This document shows, piece by piece, positions 1 to 12,800 of a stretch of 64,000 nucleotides of DNA. The stretch spans positions 60,317,873-60,381,872 of the forward strand of contig OY755237.1 of assembly GCA_963576725.1 (NCBI GenBank), written 5' to 3'. The notes under the pieces were generated by a model, which worked only from the letters and a program-made list of their open reading frames with translations, was not told the DNA's origin and searched no databases. The translations under genes were made by a program, and so were the position numbers. Within the stretch, counting starts at the first letter, position 1. Each line of letters starts with the position of its first letter. The DNA comes from Azorinus chamasolen. Lineage: Eukaryota > Mollusca > Bivalvia > Cardiida > Solecurtidae.

Positions 1-436
1 CTACTTATCCAATACGTCATAGATACACCTTTTAATACATTTGCAAACAGATTAGACCCAGATCAGACAGATCCCCCGTAAAGAGTTAACTTTGATTATT
101 TAATTTGTTTGATGGCCAACACTCATGTTTTCATGTGTCATTATAAAAGTCCATCCAATTTATATTCATGATGTCATTATTTCTGACATGAATATTCATG
201 AAATAAATGGTTTTCAATTAACTCAATAATTAAACATATCAGATATATTATGATCATACAAATGATGGTCAAGTATTGTTGATATTAATGCAAATTGCTG
301 ATACAACAGTTAATTTAAACTAAAAGTGAAAGTGAACGACAAAAATTAAACATTCAAGGAGCCAACATTTGACCATGATCACTTTATGCGCTAAAACATC
401 AGTTTAATCTAATGTTGTGCTAAGTAAAACATTTAC

Positions 437-1564
437 CACTATTTTGACGGTGTCTCTTGGTGTTTTGACAGTTCTGCATTCGTCATCAGAATGTTTATCG
501 CTGTCATTATATATGTCCTGATCTTTGGTCGCCATCTTTCTATTATCCTGGGTGTTAGGTAAGTCTACATCAAACGTAGATGGTTTAGACTTCGCTTGAA
601 GATGCGGCACATTTTTCTCATGTTGTTTCATGTTTTGTTTGTTTTCCTTAGATTCGGGTGTTTTACCCATGTTTGGCATAGTTTTGTTTTCATTTGCGCA
701 GTCATGTTTGGACAAATTGACTTGATTTTGATTTTCGGGTGCCTTTGGTGTGGGTTCTCCAGTTCCGAACAGACAGTCTTCACTGTTTGTGTCAGATGAA
801 TAAATGTCCTCTTCAGTCTCATACGCATGTAATGATTGACTATTCTGATTCCCAAAACATGGTACAGATGGCTGACTACTTTTATCATAATCTGGGTTTA
901 AATTGTTTTCATCCACACTACTTTGTTCTTGACATATCACTGATGACTCGCTTATTTGTTTCTTCTCCCCACGCTGCCTTCTCAATACTTCTTCATCTTT
1001 AATCAAAACAGAAGACCCTGGATTGTCTTCACCCAATTCGGGATCAGGCTGCATGATTTGGATCTTGTCAGTAAGGCCAATATTATCAGATTTTGATGCA
1101 TAAATGATGCTTGATGTACGTTTGAGCATTTCATTTGTATCTTTATCATACCCAATTTCTACACTGTCTGTGAGGCCAATGTTATCAGTCTTTGATGCGC
1201 TATTGTTCCTTGATGTAGGCTTGAGCATTTCAACTGTATCTCTTTCCTGCTCAATTTCTGCTTTGTATGTGATATCTGGACTGTCAGGTTCAGTTCTATC
1301 TACAATAGGCTCAGTAGGTACAGTCTTCTCTATGAAAGAATCTGCGGGAATGGTTTGAGTTGGTTTCCTCTTGACTTCAAATAACGGGCCAGATTCTTGC
1401 AGTGTTTCAACTGTCTCTTGTGTTTGTTTTGTTGGGAGAGTCTGGCGTGTGCCTCTTGGTTCCACTGTAACCAGTCTTTCATCTGAAATGGACATTGTCG
1501 ACGTTTTATTATTGCAACCTACATTTTGCAGTCTTTCAGAAAATTTGGACAACATGCGTTTTCC
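437..1564 (-). CDS. Acidic disordered ORF: candidate internal exon or nested gene
   Basis: The open frame (maximum 404-1555 from an ATG, stop TAA) encodes a Ser/Thr/Glu/Asp/Asn/Gln-rich protein with no recognisable fold. A good acceptor (ATTCCATATAG|GGA, exon start 1564) and a donor (GTG|GTAAAT, exon end 437) bound exactly 376 codons, phase 0 on both sides. An internal duplication supports translation: EMLK(P/R)TS then ASK(T/S)DNIGLTD occurs twice about 35 residues apart (about 1190-1240 and 1075-1135). It cannot directly follow exon 17, whose phase is 1, so a missing exon would be needed. Alternatives are a one-exon nested gene, or the start of a neighbouring RNF213 paralogue, since that family has a disordered N terminus. 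I do not recognise the protein. Confidence 0.5.
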
Positions 1565-2232
1565 CTATATGGAATATATCAAATAAACAAAAGGACCATA
1601 CAATTCTATTTATTAATCCCTAACATGATTAAATGCAAACATGTATATTATGAACAACTTGCAATCATTTTTAATTTGCATAAATGTTTGTTTTGTTTGT
1701 ATTTGATTTTATATTGCATTAACAGTATTTCAGTAGTATCGAACTTCCAGCAAATTACAGTTGGAGGAAGACGAATTACAATATCTCATGCACAGAACGT
1801 ACATCCGGATAAAACCACTGCAAGTCAACTGAATAATGGTATGTACATGTATATTCTGAGTCATTAAGTTTTTTTCCTATTTATCTACATTTATAAGTGG
1901 ATGTCTAGATAATGTACTTTTAACATATTTGCTTCTCAGTTTGTGACAACAGGTTTGAGGATGGAGATCCAAATAGGTGGACTTTCTCTGGGAATATATA
2001 AGTTAAACATTTTTTTTCCAAACTTTCCAAAGATATGCATTTAAACACATTTGCAAAGAGTGTAGACCTACATTAGACAGCTCCAGTAGTGTGCCATCTG
2101 ATCTGGGGCTGCTCTCTTTGCTTATGCAATTATAAAGATTTGATTCTACAGTTTCTGCCATAACCAAAATTGTCCTGGTAATATGCCATTACGAAACTTA
2201 AGCTAATTAATATTCATACGTACATACCTTAT
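1565..2232. repeat. Intergenic or intronic sequence with TTAA-MITE fragment
   Basis: About 1690-1790 (plus strand) resembles 18345-18440: a stretch reading AGTATTTCAGT(T/A)GTATC followed by a GGTGGAG/GTTGGAGG motif, an unclassified dispersed repeat. Bases 2030-2220 are a piggyBac-like MITE fragment with the core palindrome (2060-2130), cut by the N gap. I see no gene here. Confidence 0.5.
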
Positions 2233-2432
2233 NNNNNNNNNNNNNNNNNNNNNNNNNNNNNNNNNNNNNNNNNNNNNNNNNNNNNNNNNNNNNNNNNNNN
2301 NNNNNNNNNNNNNNNNNNNNNNNNNNNNNNNNNNNNNNNNNNNNNNNNNNNNNNNNNNNNNNNNNNNNNNNNNNNNNNNNNNNNNNNNNNNNNNNNNNNN
2401 NNNNNNNNNNNNNNNNNNNNNNNNNNNNNNNN
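2233..2432. other. Assembly gap, 200 N
   Basis: Exactly 200 N, the size of a conventional unknown-length gap. It lies between the last RNF213-like exon and the disordered ORF, just where the exon leading to the first AAA+ unit would be expected. The true length is unknown. Confidence 0.98.
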
Positions 2433-2478
2433 TCACTAGAATTCACTAGAATCATGTCAGAATATTTTGCCATGCAAT

Positions 2479-3660
2479 TTTACCCTTTACACCATGAATA
2501 CTCACATAAGAAATAATGACAGCGTGAATATTAAATAGATAAATTGTTACAAGAATGCCAAAATGTCACAATATACACCCGTCAAATGTCTGGATGTTGA
2601 AAGGCCATTACTCCATATCAGGTGGCATAAAGTAAGAGGAGATAATTGTGGAGTGTCAAGCACAATCTTGCTATTTATCGAACTTGACTGAGACATTATA
2701 GTAACATATATTCTAACCAAATTCGAAAAGGATTGGATTATGATTGTTTGAGTTAGAGAGCACAAAAGCTAAAGTTCACTGAAATTCAGAAAGTAAGAGG
2801 AGATAATTCTTGAGTACCAGAGACAATCTTGCTGGCTTTCAATCTTGACTGAGCCATTATGTAATATTCATGCTGACCAAATTTTGAAAAGGATAGAATT
2901 ACATTTATTGGAGTTGGAGAACAGACATGCAAAAAATAATGTAAAGGAATTCATAAAATAAGGGGTGTTAATTCAAGAGTGTCTGACGCAGTCTTGCTAA
3001 TTATTGAACTTGACTGAGACATTATGGTAATATACATGCTGACAAACTTTGAAAAGGATTGGATTACACTTTTTTCAGTTATAGAGGCAGACAAGCAAAG
3101 ATTCACGGAAATTCATAAAAGTAAGGGGAGATAGTTCTTGAGTATCTAGGGCAATCTTGCTGGTTATCAAACTTGACAGACATTATGGTAATATACATGC
3201 TGAATTTTTTTTAAAAGGATTGGATTGAGTTAGCGAGTGGAAAAGCAAACGTTTATGGACGGACAGACGGACATGCCATCAAATCAGAACAAGGGGCCAA
3301 TCCTTTTGTTATTTTCTTCTGTTTAAAAGAGGGCCATGGCCCCTTGTTTTATTATTACAGAATGAAATCCATTGTTTTCTTTTGTTCTGCTGATCATGAC
3401 CTGGCCCCTTGTCTGAAATTGGTAGAGCAGACAGACGGACAGAGCCAAAACATAATATGTCCCGTCTGAAGATAATATGGGCATATAATGGGCATATAAT
3501 AATAGCACAATGAGTCAGGAATTGTCATAGCAGAGACTATAGAATCATATCTATATTATTTCATAAGCAAACAGAGTAGATCCTGATCAGACGGCACCAG
3601 TATGAATCATCTGATCTGGGTCTACTCTGTTTGCAAAGGCATATTAATAGAGTAAAGGGT
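2479..3660 (+). mobile_element. TTAA-flanked MITE split by a tandem-array element (family J)
   Basis: The left half (2479-2562) begins ACCCTTTACACCATGAATA. The right half (about 3516-3660) contains the hairpin core (about 3568-3645) and ends AGTAAAGGGTTAA. Between them lies a separate array of about 165 bp units (2563-3500; each with GGAGATAATT, TTGCT and GAAAAGGATTGGATTA), followed by a GGACGGACAGACGGAC microsatellite. The layout is a nested insertion. The MITE ends 34 nt from the donor of exon 17. Confidence 0.6.
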
Positions 3661-3694
3661 TAATGCTGACTTAACTTGATCAACACAGACTTAC

Positions 3695-3833
3695 CTGAAG
3701 CCCCAGCCTGCAGGTATTCCTCCAGATGTCTCTCTGCCGTGTCGCTCACCTCGTAGTCCAGCATGTCAGCATTCACCAGACAGTGGATCTTCCTCTCATC
3801 TCCAAACAACGCTCGCCTCCAGAATATATCCAC
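3695..3833 (-). CDS. RNF213-like exon 17, last exon visible
   Basis: Residues 1010-1056, phase 0 in, 1 out. The acceptor is GCAACTAG and the donor TCAG|GTAAGT. It encodes VDIFWRRALFGDERKIHCLV and ADMLDYEVSDTAERHLEEYL. In RNF213 the next ~60-100 residues lead to the Walker A of the first AAA+ unit. No such sequence can be seen between 3694 and 1, so the continuation is in the 200-N gap or beyond the left edge. Confidence 0.95.
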
Positions 3834-6800
3834 CTAGTTGCAAAATATACAAGCATGTAACACTTCAAACACACTATATTTTGAATGGTTTGAGCACAAA
3901 ATGGGTCATAACTCATGCTTAACACTTTCCATCACATAAATGCTTTTTCATGACATTTTACAAACAGTTCTATTTTGGAAAACAAGAGTGTTCATGTGTC
4001 ACCTTCTGGGAGAAGAGTTAGATTGAAACAAGAGGGACTGAAAGGCCCTGATATCAGAGAAGATTTTCATAGTTTTCACTATGTTTCTATAGAGAACTAG
4101 TCGGCCCTGGGCAGAGTCAATTTTGATCCAAGGGGCATAATTTATATAAGTTTTGTAGAAGACCTGAACATGATGCTGTGTGTCACATATGAGAGTTGAG
4201 AACCTTCCAGTTTCAGAGGAGAAGATTTCCAAAGTTTTCAATATATGTTTCTATAGAAAACTGGCTACCCCTGGGGTGGGGCCAATTTTGACCCCAGGGC
4301 ATAATTTATACTTTTGAACAAGACCCGAGCATGATGATATGTGCCAAATATGAAAGCTGAGAACCCTGTAAATTCAGTGGAGAAGATTTTCAAAGTTTTC
4401 ACTAAATGTTTCTACTGAAAACTGGCTACCCCTGGGGCGGGGCCAATTTTGACTCCAGGTGCATAAAATATTTAACTTTTACAGAGGACCTAAACATGAT
4501 GCTATGTGCCAAATATGAAAGCTGCGAACCTGCCAGTTTCAGAGAAGAAGATATTCAAAGTTTTATATGTTTCTATAGAAACAAGGCACCCTTTGGACCT
4601 CAACATGATGCTATGTGCCAAATATGAAAGCTGAGAACATTCCAGTTTCAGAGAAAAAGATTTTCAAAGTTTTTACTGTATGTTTCTATTGAAAACTAGC
4701 CTACCCTAGGGCCGGGCCAATTTTGACTCCAGGGGCATCATTTATAAAACTTTTGTAGAGGACCTAAACGTGATGATATGTGCCAAATATGAAAGCTAAG
4801 AACCTTTCAGTTTTAGAGGAGAAGAGCTACAAAGTTTTACTATATGTTTCTATAAAAAACAAGGCACCCCTGGGGCGGGGCCAATTTTGACCCCAGGGAC
4901 ATAATTTATACGATTTTTGTAGAGGACCTAAAGATGATGCTATGTACTAAAGATGAAAGCTGAGAACCCTGTAGATTCAGAGGAGAATATTTTTAAAGCT
5001 TCAAATTGTTGACGACTGATGATGCATGCAAACGGACATCAGGCGATCACAACAGCTCACCATGAGCACAAAAGTGCTCTGGTGAGCTAAAAAAAAGATG
5101 GATGATGGACAGACAGACAGACAGACAGACAGAGAGACAGACGATGGAAAAGTAATCCCTTTGTGACATACTGCCTCTCGACAAAATTATCTCTTGGGAC
5201 GGATACATGTCATTATACACACAGAGATATACAATAGATAACAGAATAGACCCTGATCAAATGGCTCATACAGAAGTTGCTTGATCTGGGTCTACTCTGT
5301 TTGCAAATATGTAAAAAAGTGTATTTCTGGAGAAAAGGTTTAATACAATACACAAATTTTTAAAAGTTGCTCTTGACACTAAAACCATCACATTGTCAAG
5401 TATCTCACCTCATCGACTGTTGTCTGTGGGGTACACATGAGAACCTCATCTGGCAGAGGCAGTGGTTGGTCCCGTGTCATCATGTACAGAGACAGCACCA
5501 TGGGAAGTACATCAGCTATAACAGAAAAGTGTTCAATATGTACTGTTGCCCAGTTAAATGAAAGACAAGCTGAAAACAAAAGCTGTAAAACCTGACCAAA
5601 ATACCCTAAGCATTCCGACACCTAGTCTCCCTTCTCCAAGGGTTTATAAGGGTTAATAAGTCCATTCAGCTGGGGAAACCAATCTCAATAAGCTACTGCA
5701 CACTGAACTGTAAAGAAAGTCAGAAGTTTGTAAAGAAAGTCAGAAGTATGTTTTTCTTATGAACAATTAAGACCTGGATGTAGTACCTGAAGGACAAATC
5801 AGCAGGTTTGGTGCTCCCTCAATGTAGCCATCTGGGAAAATCCGCTCAACAGCTGAGGTGTCTGCAATGAAAAAAGTAAGACGGTTCTCAAAAGGTCTGC
5901 TAATGAGCCCTCTACGCCATGAATATTCAGACAAGAAATAATGAATCTTGAATATGGATTTCCTTACTCTTTTTTACACAAAATAATCATTTATTGTGAC
6001 ATAAACAGGTAAATCAAATCTATATTACATCAAAAGCAATCAGTCAACCATGATCAGACAGCTCCTGTGGGTCTACTCTTGCAAAAGTGTAAAAAAGAGT
6101 ATTTATGAAGTAAAGGGTTAACCCATTACTTGATAGACATACCTTTTGACACCATAGCAAACAGTGTAGACTCAAATTAGATCACTCCTGTATGAGACAC
6201 CTATTCAAGGTCTGATCTCTTTCCATATGTAATCATATAGGTCTGATTCCACCATTTTTGTGACAGCCAAAAACATTTCTATGTTCATATATCTTTATCA
6301 CAATTCTGCTAACAATATTCATCATGTCATTATTTCTTTTGTAAGCATTCATGAAGTAATAGGTTAATTCCTTGCACTCATGCATCTGAAAACAGAGTAG
6401 ACCCATATCAGATGGCTCCTTGTAACAGTCGTCTGCAAAACTTGTCATCTGATATCATAATGTCAGAGTGTTAACCCATTCCCTCATAGATTATTTTTAG
6501 ATCCAACCACTTTGAATAAATCTACAGAAAAGAAAAATTAACTAGAGAAAAGGACTTTTTTTTAGAATTTTAGAATTTGAAATCATTATGATAAGTAGAG
6601 CATTTCTAGATTCATTTTAAATAGAATTGAAAGAATAATCAACCCAGGAGAAATTTTAAGAAATCAATTGTTTTAATTGCTGATAAGAGATTAACTCTTT
6701 GTAAGAAAAGAGTGCACTGGCATTTGCACAAAGTGTAGACCCAGATAAGATGGTTCAAGGACTACACTGTTTGTCATTCAAAATCTTCCTGCAAATCATA

Positions 6801-9800
6801 ATCCTACATGAGCTGTCTGGGTCTTCTCTGTTTGCAAAGGTGCCAAAAGTCTTGTACATGTTTATGAGGGAAAGGGGTTAAGCAACGACGAAAATTCAGC
6901 ATTCAAACGTCTAAAGTAGTTACTACAGTTTCTCAACACAAATTTGGTAAAACTCAACCACCTTTCAAAGCACTATGGATGAGAAATATCCTGAGAACAT
7001 GTCTTATTTCCATTGCAAACAGTGTAGACCCAGATCAGATCTCATGTCTATGATGACTTATCCCATTGAGCTGTACATTGTAACTATGGAAAGATAGAGA
7101 ACAAACAACTACAAATTCTAATCAGTGACAAACAGTGCATATTATGACTGGACATTGTGTCTAAGACAGCTGTCATGGGTCTACACTGTTTGCAATGCAG
7201 TATGATCCCTTTTACAGATTGTTAATTCATAAGATGAACTAACAAACAGACAATTGTAAGTAGAACTACCACTAAAGGTGATGAACACCCCACTAGCACA
7301 TTTGACACAGAGATGGGGGTTGGAGAAATAAATCACTACAATATCTGCTACAGTTTAGAAAAAAACCTCAGGAAAACCTGAAATTTCCTAAAAATTTCTA
7401 AGTCAAAATGCTGTAATTCCGTTAAAAATCGAAGTAGTGTAACAAAATTCAAGCTTGATCTGTATCTCATTAATATAAAGCTAAATACCAAATATCACAT
7501 CAATATCTGCAAGGCTTTAGACAACAAGAGGGCCAACATGACCCTTAATCGCTCACCTGATTACCATAGATTTAAGATTTTTGCTGGGTAGCCCATGGGT
7601 AAGGTTAATATTGACCTTAGGGACAATATTTGAACAATGTTGATAGTGGATCATGAGCAGTAGTTCTGCAGAACGAGATTTTCAAAGATTTAGTATATTG
7701 ATTTTATCAAGTTTGGGTTAAAAATGTGCCGTCTAGAGTAATTTTTCTAAGATTTGACTTAGTGACCTACTTTTTATTCCCACCCAACCCATGTTCAAAA
7801 TCAACCTTGGTATCACCACGACAAACACTCTGAGAAAGTTTGAGGAAGACTGGGCTAAAAATGTGGCCACTGGAGTGTAAACTAGATTTTTCTAAGATAT
7901 GACCTGGTGACCTACTTTTTGACCTCACATAACCCACTTTCAATTTTGTCCAAGATTTTATTAGGACAATCATTCTGGCCAATTTTCATGAAGATTTGGC
8001 TATAAATGTGACCTCTAGAGTGTTCACAAGGTTTTCCCACTATTTGACCTAGTGACCTAGTTTTTAACCCCACATAACCCACTTTCAAACCTGTTTGAGA
8101 TTTGATCAAGACAATCATTATGACTAAGTTTCATGAAGATTGGACAAAAAATGTGACCACTAGAGTGTTCACAATGTTTATCTACTGTTTGACCTAGTGA
8201 CCGAGTTTTTAACCCCACTTGAACCACTTTCAAACTCGTCCGAGATTTTATTAAGACATTTATTCTGACCAAGTTTCATGAAGATTGGACTAAAATTGTG
8301 ACCACTGGAGTGTTCACAAGGCTTTTCTACTGTTTGACCTAGTGACCTAGTTTTTTACCACACATAACCCACTTTTCAAACTCCTCCAAGATTTTATCAA
8401 TACAATAATTCTGACCAAGTTTCATGATAATTGGGCTATAAATGTGACCTCTAGAGGGCTCACAAGGTTTTCCTACTATTTGACCTAGTGACCTAGTTTT
8501 TAATCCAACTTGACCCACTTTCCAAATTGTCTGAGATTTTATCAAGACATTCATTCTGACCAAGTTTCATGAAGATTGGACTACAATTGTGACCACTAGA
8601 GTGTTCACAAACAAATTGTTGATGACGCACGCCGGACATCCAAGTTTTCCAAAAGCTCACCCAGAGCTTTGCTCAGGTGAGGTAAAAACTCTGGAAACCT
8701 GAATTTCCAGAAAATTTCTAGGTAAAATTACTGTATTTCCGTGATAAATCAATGAAGCGTAACGAAATTCAAACTTGATCTGTAACTCATTATAACAAAG
8801 CCACATACCGCATATCACTTCAATATCTGTAAAGGTTCAGAAAAAAACTCCGGCAAACTAAAAAAATAACAAAGGGCAATAACTCCAAAAATACTGAAGA
8901 CAGAGTTACAAACCTTGTGCACTGCACTTGCGGTCAATGGGATCTATCTATAGATGAAGTTTGAATTCAATAGCTTTTATACTTTGAAAGTTATAATCCG
9001 AACAAGCCGGCCAGCGGGACGGACGGACAACCGGACGGACATGGTGACTCCAGTATACCCCCCCCCCCCTCAAACTTCGTTTGTGGGGGTATAATAATCA
9101 GAATTTCGTTTATTTATATGGCAGGGGTAAAACTGTAACAATTTCATAATATCAAAACCTCTTCATCCCTTCCTATGTTTTATACTGATGCAAGAAATAA
9201 TGACATCATGACTATTTATTAGCCGATATTTTTTATAATGGCATATGTACACAGGATGTTTTGGCTCCAATAGAAACTGTAAATTCGGATCTATATTATA
9301 CCACAAGTAAAAAGAGCAGACGCTGATCAGACGGCTCCTATAGGAACCATCTGATCTGGGTCTACTCTGTTTGCAAATGTGTCAAAGGGCGTTTAGATGA
9401 AAGAAAGGGTAAAAACACGACAGTATTTAAAATTTAATCAGGAATATTTGAAACATGGGGTCAAATCAGGACAATCTACTTTAACTCTTTACTTCACGAA
9501 TATTTATGTTAAAAATCATGACATCATGATTATCAATTCGATTGTTTTAATGTCACATAAAGGACTAAAGGCTATGGCAGATACTGTAGAATCAGACCTA
9601 GATCATCCCAGAGCCAACCTTGATCAGACAGCTTCTACAGGAGCCATCTATCTGGGTCGACTCGATTTGAAAAGGCATTAAGACATATCTAAATACTGGT
9701 CAACAGAATAATACAATTATTTGTGAGTTGTACCTTTACTGGCCAGGTATTGCAGAATCAGACCGAGATGTTCGAGGCTAAGATAGTCTTTGACATTGGA

Positions 9801-12800
9801 TGATATGGAGCCCAGGAATTCTTTCCAAAGCACCTTCAAGTCCTCAAGCAGAGGTTTCGCCCCTTTTCCACTGAAACAGAAATAGAATGACAAAATTACA
9901 GCATCTATTTAATGCAATCACTTTGCAGTGAACTAATATTGAATGCAGACTTTTACGGATAGCCAGAATTATCGTAAATTCTAGACTGCAGCAACTATTA
10001 ACTCTTTTCCTAATATAATCACATTTGTATGCATTTGCAAACAGAGTAAACACAGATCAGACATCTCCTATAGGAGCAGTCTGATCAGGGTCTGCTCTGT
10101 TGACTTTTGACATGATATAGATCCGATTCTATAGTTTTTGACAAAATACATTTATCTTATAAAAATTCAACAATTAAATATTTATGATGCCATTAATTCT
10201 TACATATGAATATTGAACAGGGAAAGGATTAAGGCTAATTTTGTATGACAGAAATTATCAGAAGCTTTAACATACAAAGATAACTTTAGTTACATTAATT
10301 TCAGTTTTACTACAATATTTTACTTTCAACAATAATTTCTGTTATACAAAGTCAACACTTATTGTTGCAATACAATCTGTGAGAGTTTCTGCTATCTGAG
10401 TAGCAGTGATTGTCTTTAAATTTGGACTTATGATTATTTCTGTTACATGATTTTTAGTAAAACGTGCCCCAATGCACAATTTCGCATCCCAATAAACAAT
10501 AACCATTTGTATAACTATATGTAAAGGAGCATTGCATTCCCTAGATTTCAGGGATACACAGACATATGAAAGTACAGATGGATGGACAAGAGCAGATCTA
10601 TATGCCTCCATCCATGCTTCAAAACAATCACATTTAAATTTCTGTTAAGGAAGCTTTATAAGGGCTTTTCTTGTTGTATGTCAGCATTAAAACTCCCAAC
10701 AACAGGGCCTTATCATAACAATTCAATTATAATTACAAAGAAGCGATTGTCATACCTTTAAGATGTCTGGTATACTTTTGAGACATATTTTTGTTTTTAA
10801 AATTTACCAACAGGAAATGGGGTCTACTCTGTCTTGCTTACCACCAAAAGACCGGATTCCTTATTTACATTTACAAATACAAGAAATAATTAATATTCAT
10901 AATTGGTAGGCTCTTCCAAGAATAAAGTAAAATGTTAAATTGTGACTTTCATGAATATTTTCACACAGCTGGCTATTGAGTGTTACACATATATTAGTAA
11001 GCTAAACACTGTTTTATGTTAAGATAAATTACTCAAACCTATGAGTTCCACTGATGTTCTGCAGCTTTCCAGCAATCACAGACTGTATGGAACTGTCAGA
11101 TGCTTTGTTCCAGCCACTAAAGCCTGCTGTTGAGGTGCTGGCTCCAGTCTCCTGGTTGGGATATTCAAAGTCATGGCCCAGCTTATCACCGTCAGTCATC
11201 TCCTCCTCATCATCATCACAGTGGTCCATACACCAAACAATGCCTACAGAAAGAGCATGAATACTTATTACAACAGAACCTCTTTAACCATTTACCTATT
11301 CATGAATATTCATAAGAAATCATGGCTTAATGAATATTAATTGGATAAACTGGACATAGGAATGTTCGGCCACAGCAAATCTGTAGAATTATACCAATAT
11401 TATCGTACACTCACCTTCTATCGAACCTCACCTGTTTATTGAACCTTTCATTTCTTGTGTTTTTACGCATGTACAAGTGCATACTACCTCATAAAATCAT
11501 GAGTACCGTTGCTTTGTCTTTAAACAACGCCTCGTAGCTTTAGAAACAAAATATACGTCATAAACAGGTCAATACAGTTTATTTTTCCTTCAACTATGCT
11601 AAACATGAGAAAACTCTTAATATGTTATAAAATATCAACATAAATTGAAAAGTGTACCACATTAAAATTGTTTGACAGCTCTGACCCCTTCAGCTTATGC
11701 AAAGGTCGCCCATGATGAAATCAAGTGATTATGAGTATTATGTTACAGTAAACAGTTTCTAAAATAAAGGTTCGATAAGCAGGTGATATTTTTCTAGCAG
11801 CCATTTTTGTTTTTGTTATGCAGGTTGTGGGGAACACTGGATTGTTTGGGGATTAATAGATGAGAATGAAATTACTTAATTGTTTCAAGGTATGTATAAA
11901 AGATTATTTTTAACTGCTGATTTATTTTTTTCTTCAATATTCACAGTAAACGTTTTCTGTTCCTGGTCAAAGGTTAAGAGGTTCAATAGACGGTGAGACC
12001 ATGCTATATCATAAGCAACAAGAGTGCCAGTGGACACAATATACGCCCGTCGAGGTTTTGTTCAACATAAACTGGGGTTAATGTATTTGCGACCAAGTTT
12101 CAAGGTTGTAAATAGGCATACTTTAACAAAAAACCATAACCGAAAATTCTAAATTAAAAAGTGCCATAATTGTGTCTAAATGCTTGAGATGAAGATGAAG
12201 CTTGTGATGGTGAACAAATGTTTCAAGTTTAAAAGCTTTATCTGAAAGGATTATGTAAATAAGTGGACTTTAACCAAAAATTCCAAGCTAAAATGCGTCA
12301 TAATTATGTCAAAATGTTATGTACTCTTGCCTACAGGTAAAGCTTATGATGGTGAGCAAGTGTTCCAAGTTTAAAAGCTTAATCTAAAAGGGTTATGTAA
12401 ATAAGTGGACTTTAACCAAAACTTTAACCAAAATTTTTAAGTTAAAAGGGGGCATAATTCTGTCAAAATGCTTGAAAGAGTTATGTACTCTTGTCTACAG
12501 GTTAAGATTGTGATGGTGAACAAGTGTTCCAAGTTTAAAAGCTTTATCTCAAAGGGTTATGTAAGTAAATGGACTTTTAACAAAGCCTTAACCAAAAATT
12601 CTAAGTTAAAAAGGAGCATAATTCGGTCAAAATGCTTGACAGAGTTATTTTCTCTTGCCTACAGGTGAAGGTTGTGACGGTGAACAAGTGTTCTAAGTTT
12701 AAAAGCTTTATCTCAAAGGGTTATGTAAATAAATGGACTTTAACAAAGCCTTAACCAAAAATTCTAAGTTAAAAAGGGGCATAATTCAGTCAAAATGCTT

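Noticed and set aside
1526..1867. 113-codon plus-strand ORF, similar in part to 18334-18576
   Set aside because: The resemblance is at DNA level to a dispersed repeat; neither has flanking splice logic or recognisable domains.
7767..8563. Overlapping minus-strand ORFs of about 70 codons stepping by 145 bp
   Set aside because: Shadow of the 145-bp monomers of family G; the same happens in the unrelated copy at 63293.
10342..10611. 89-codon minus-strand ORF in the intron between exons 14 and 13
   Set aside because: No family pattern, no fit to the RNF213 segment order or phase; likely chance.
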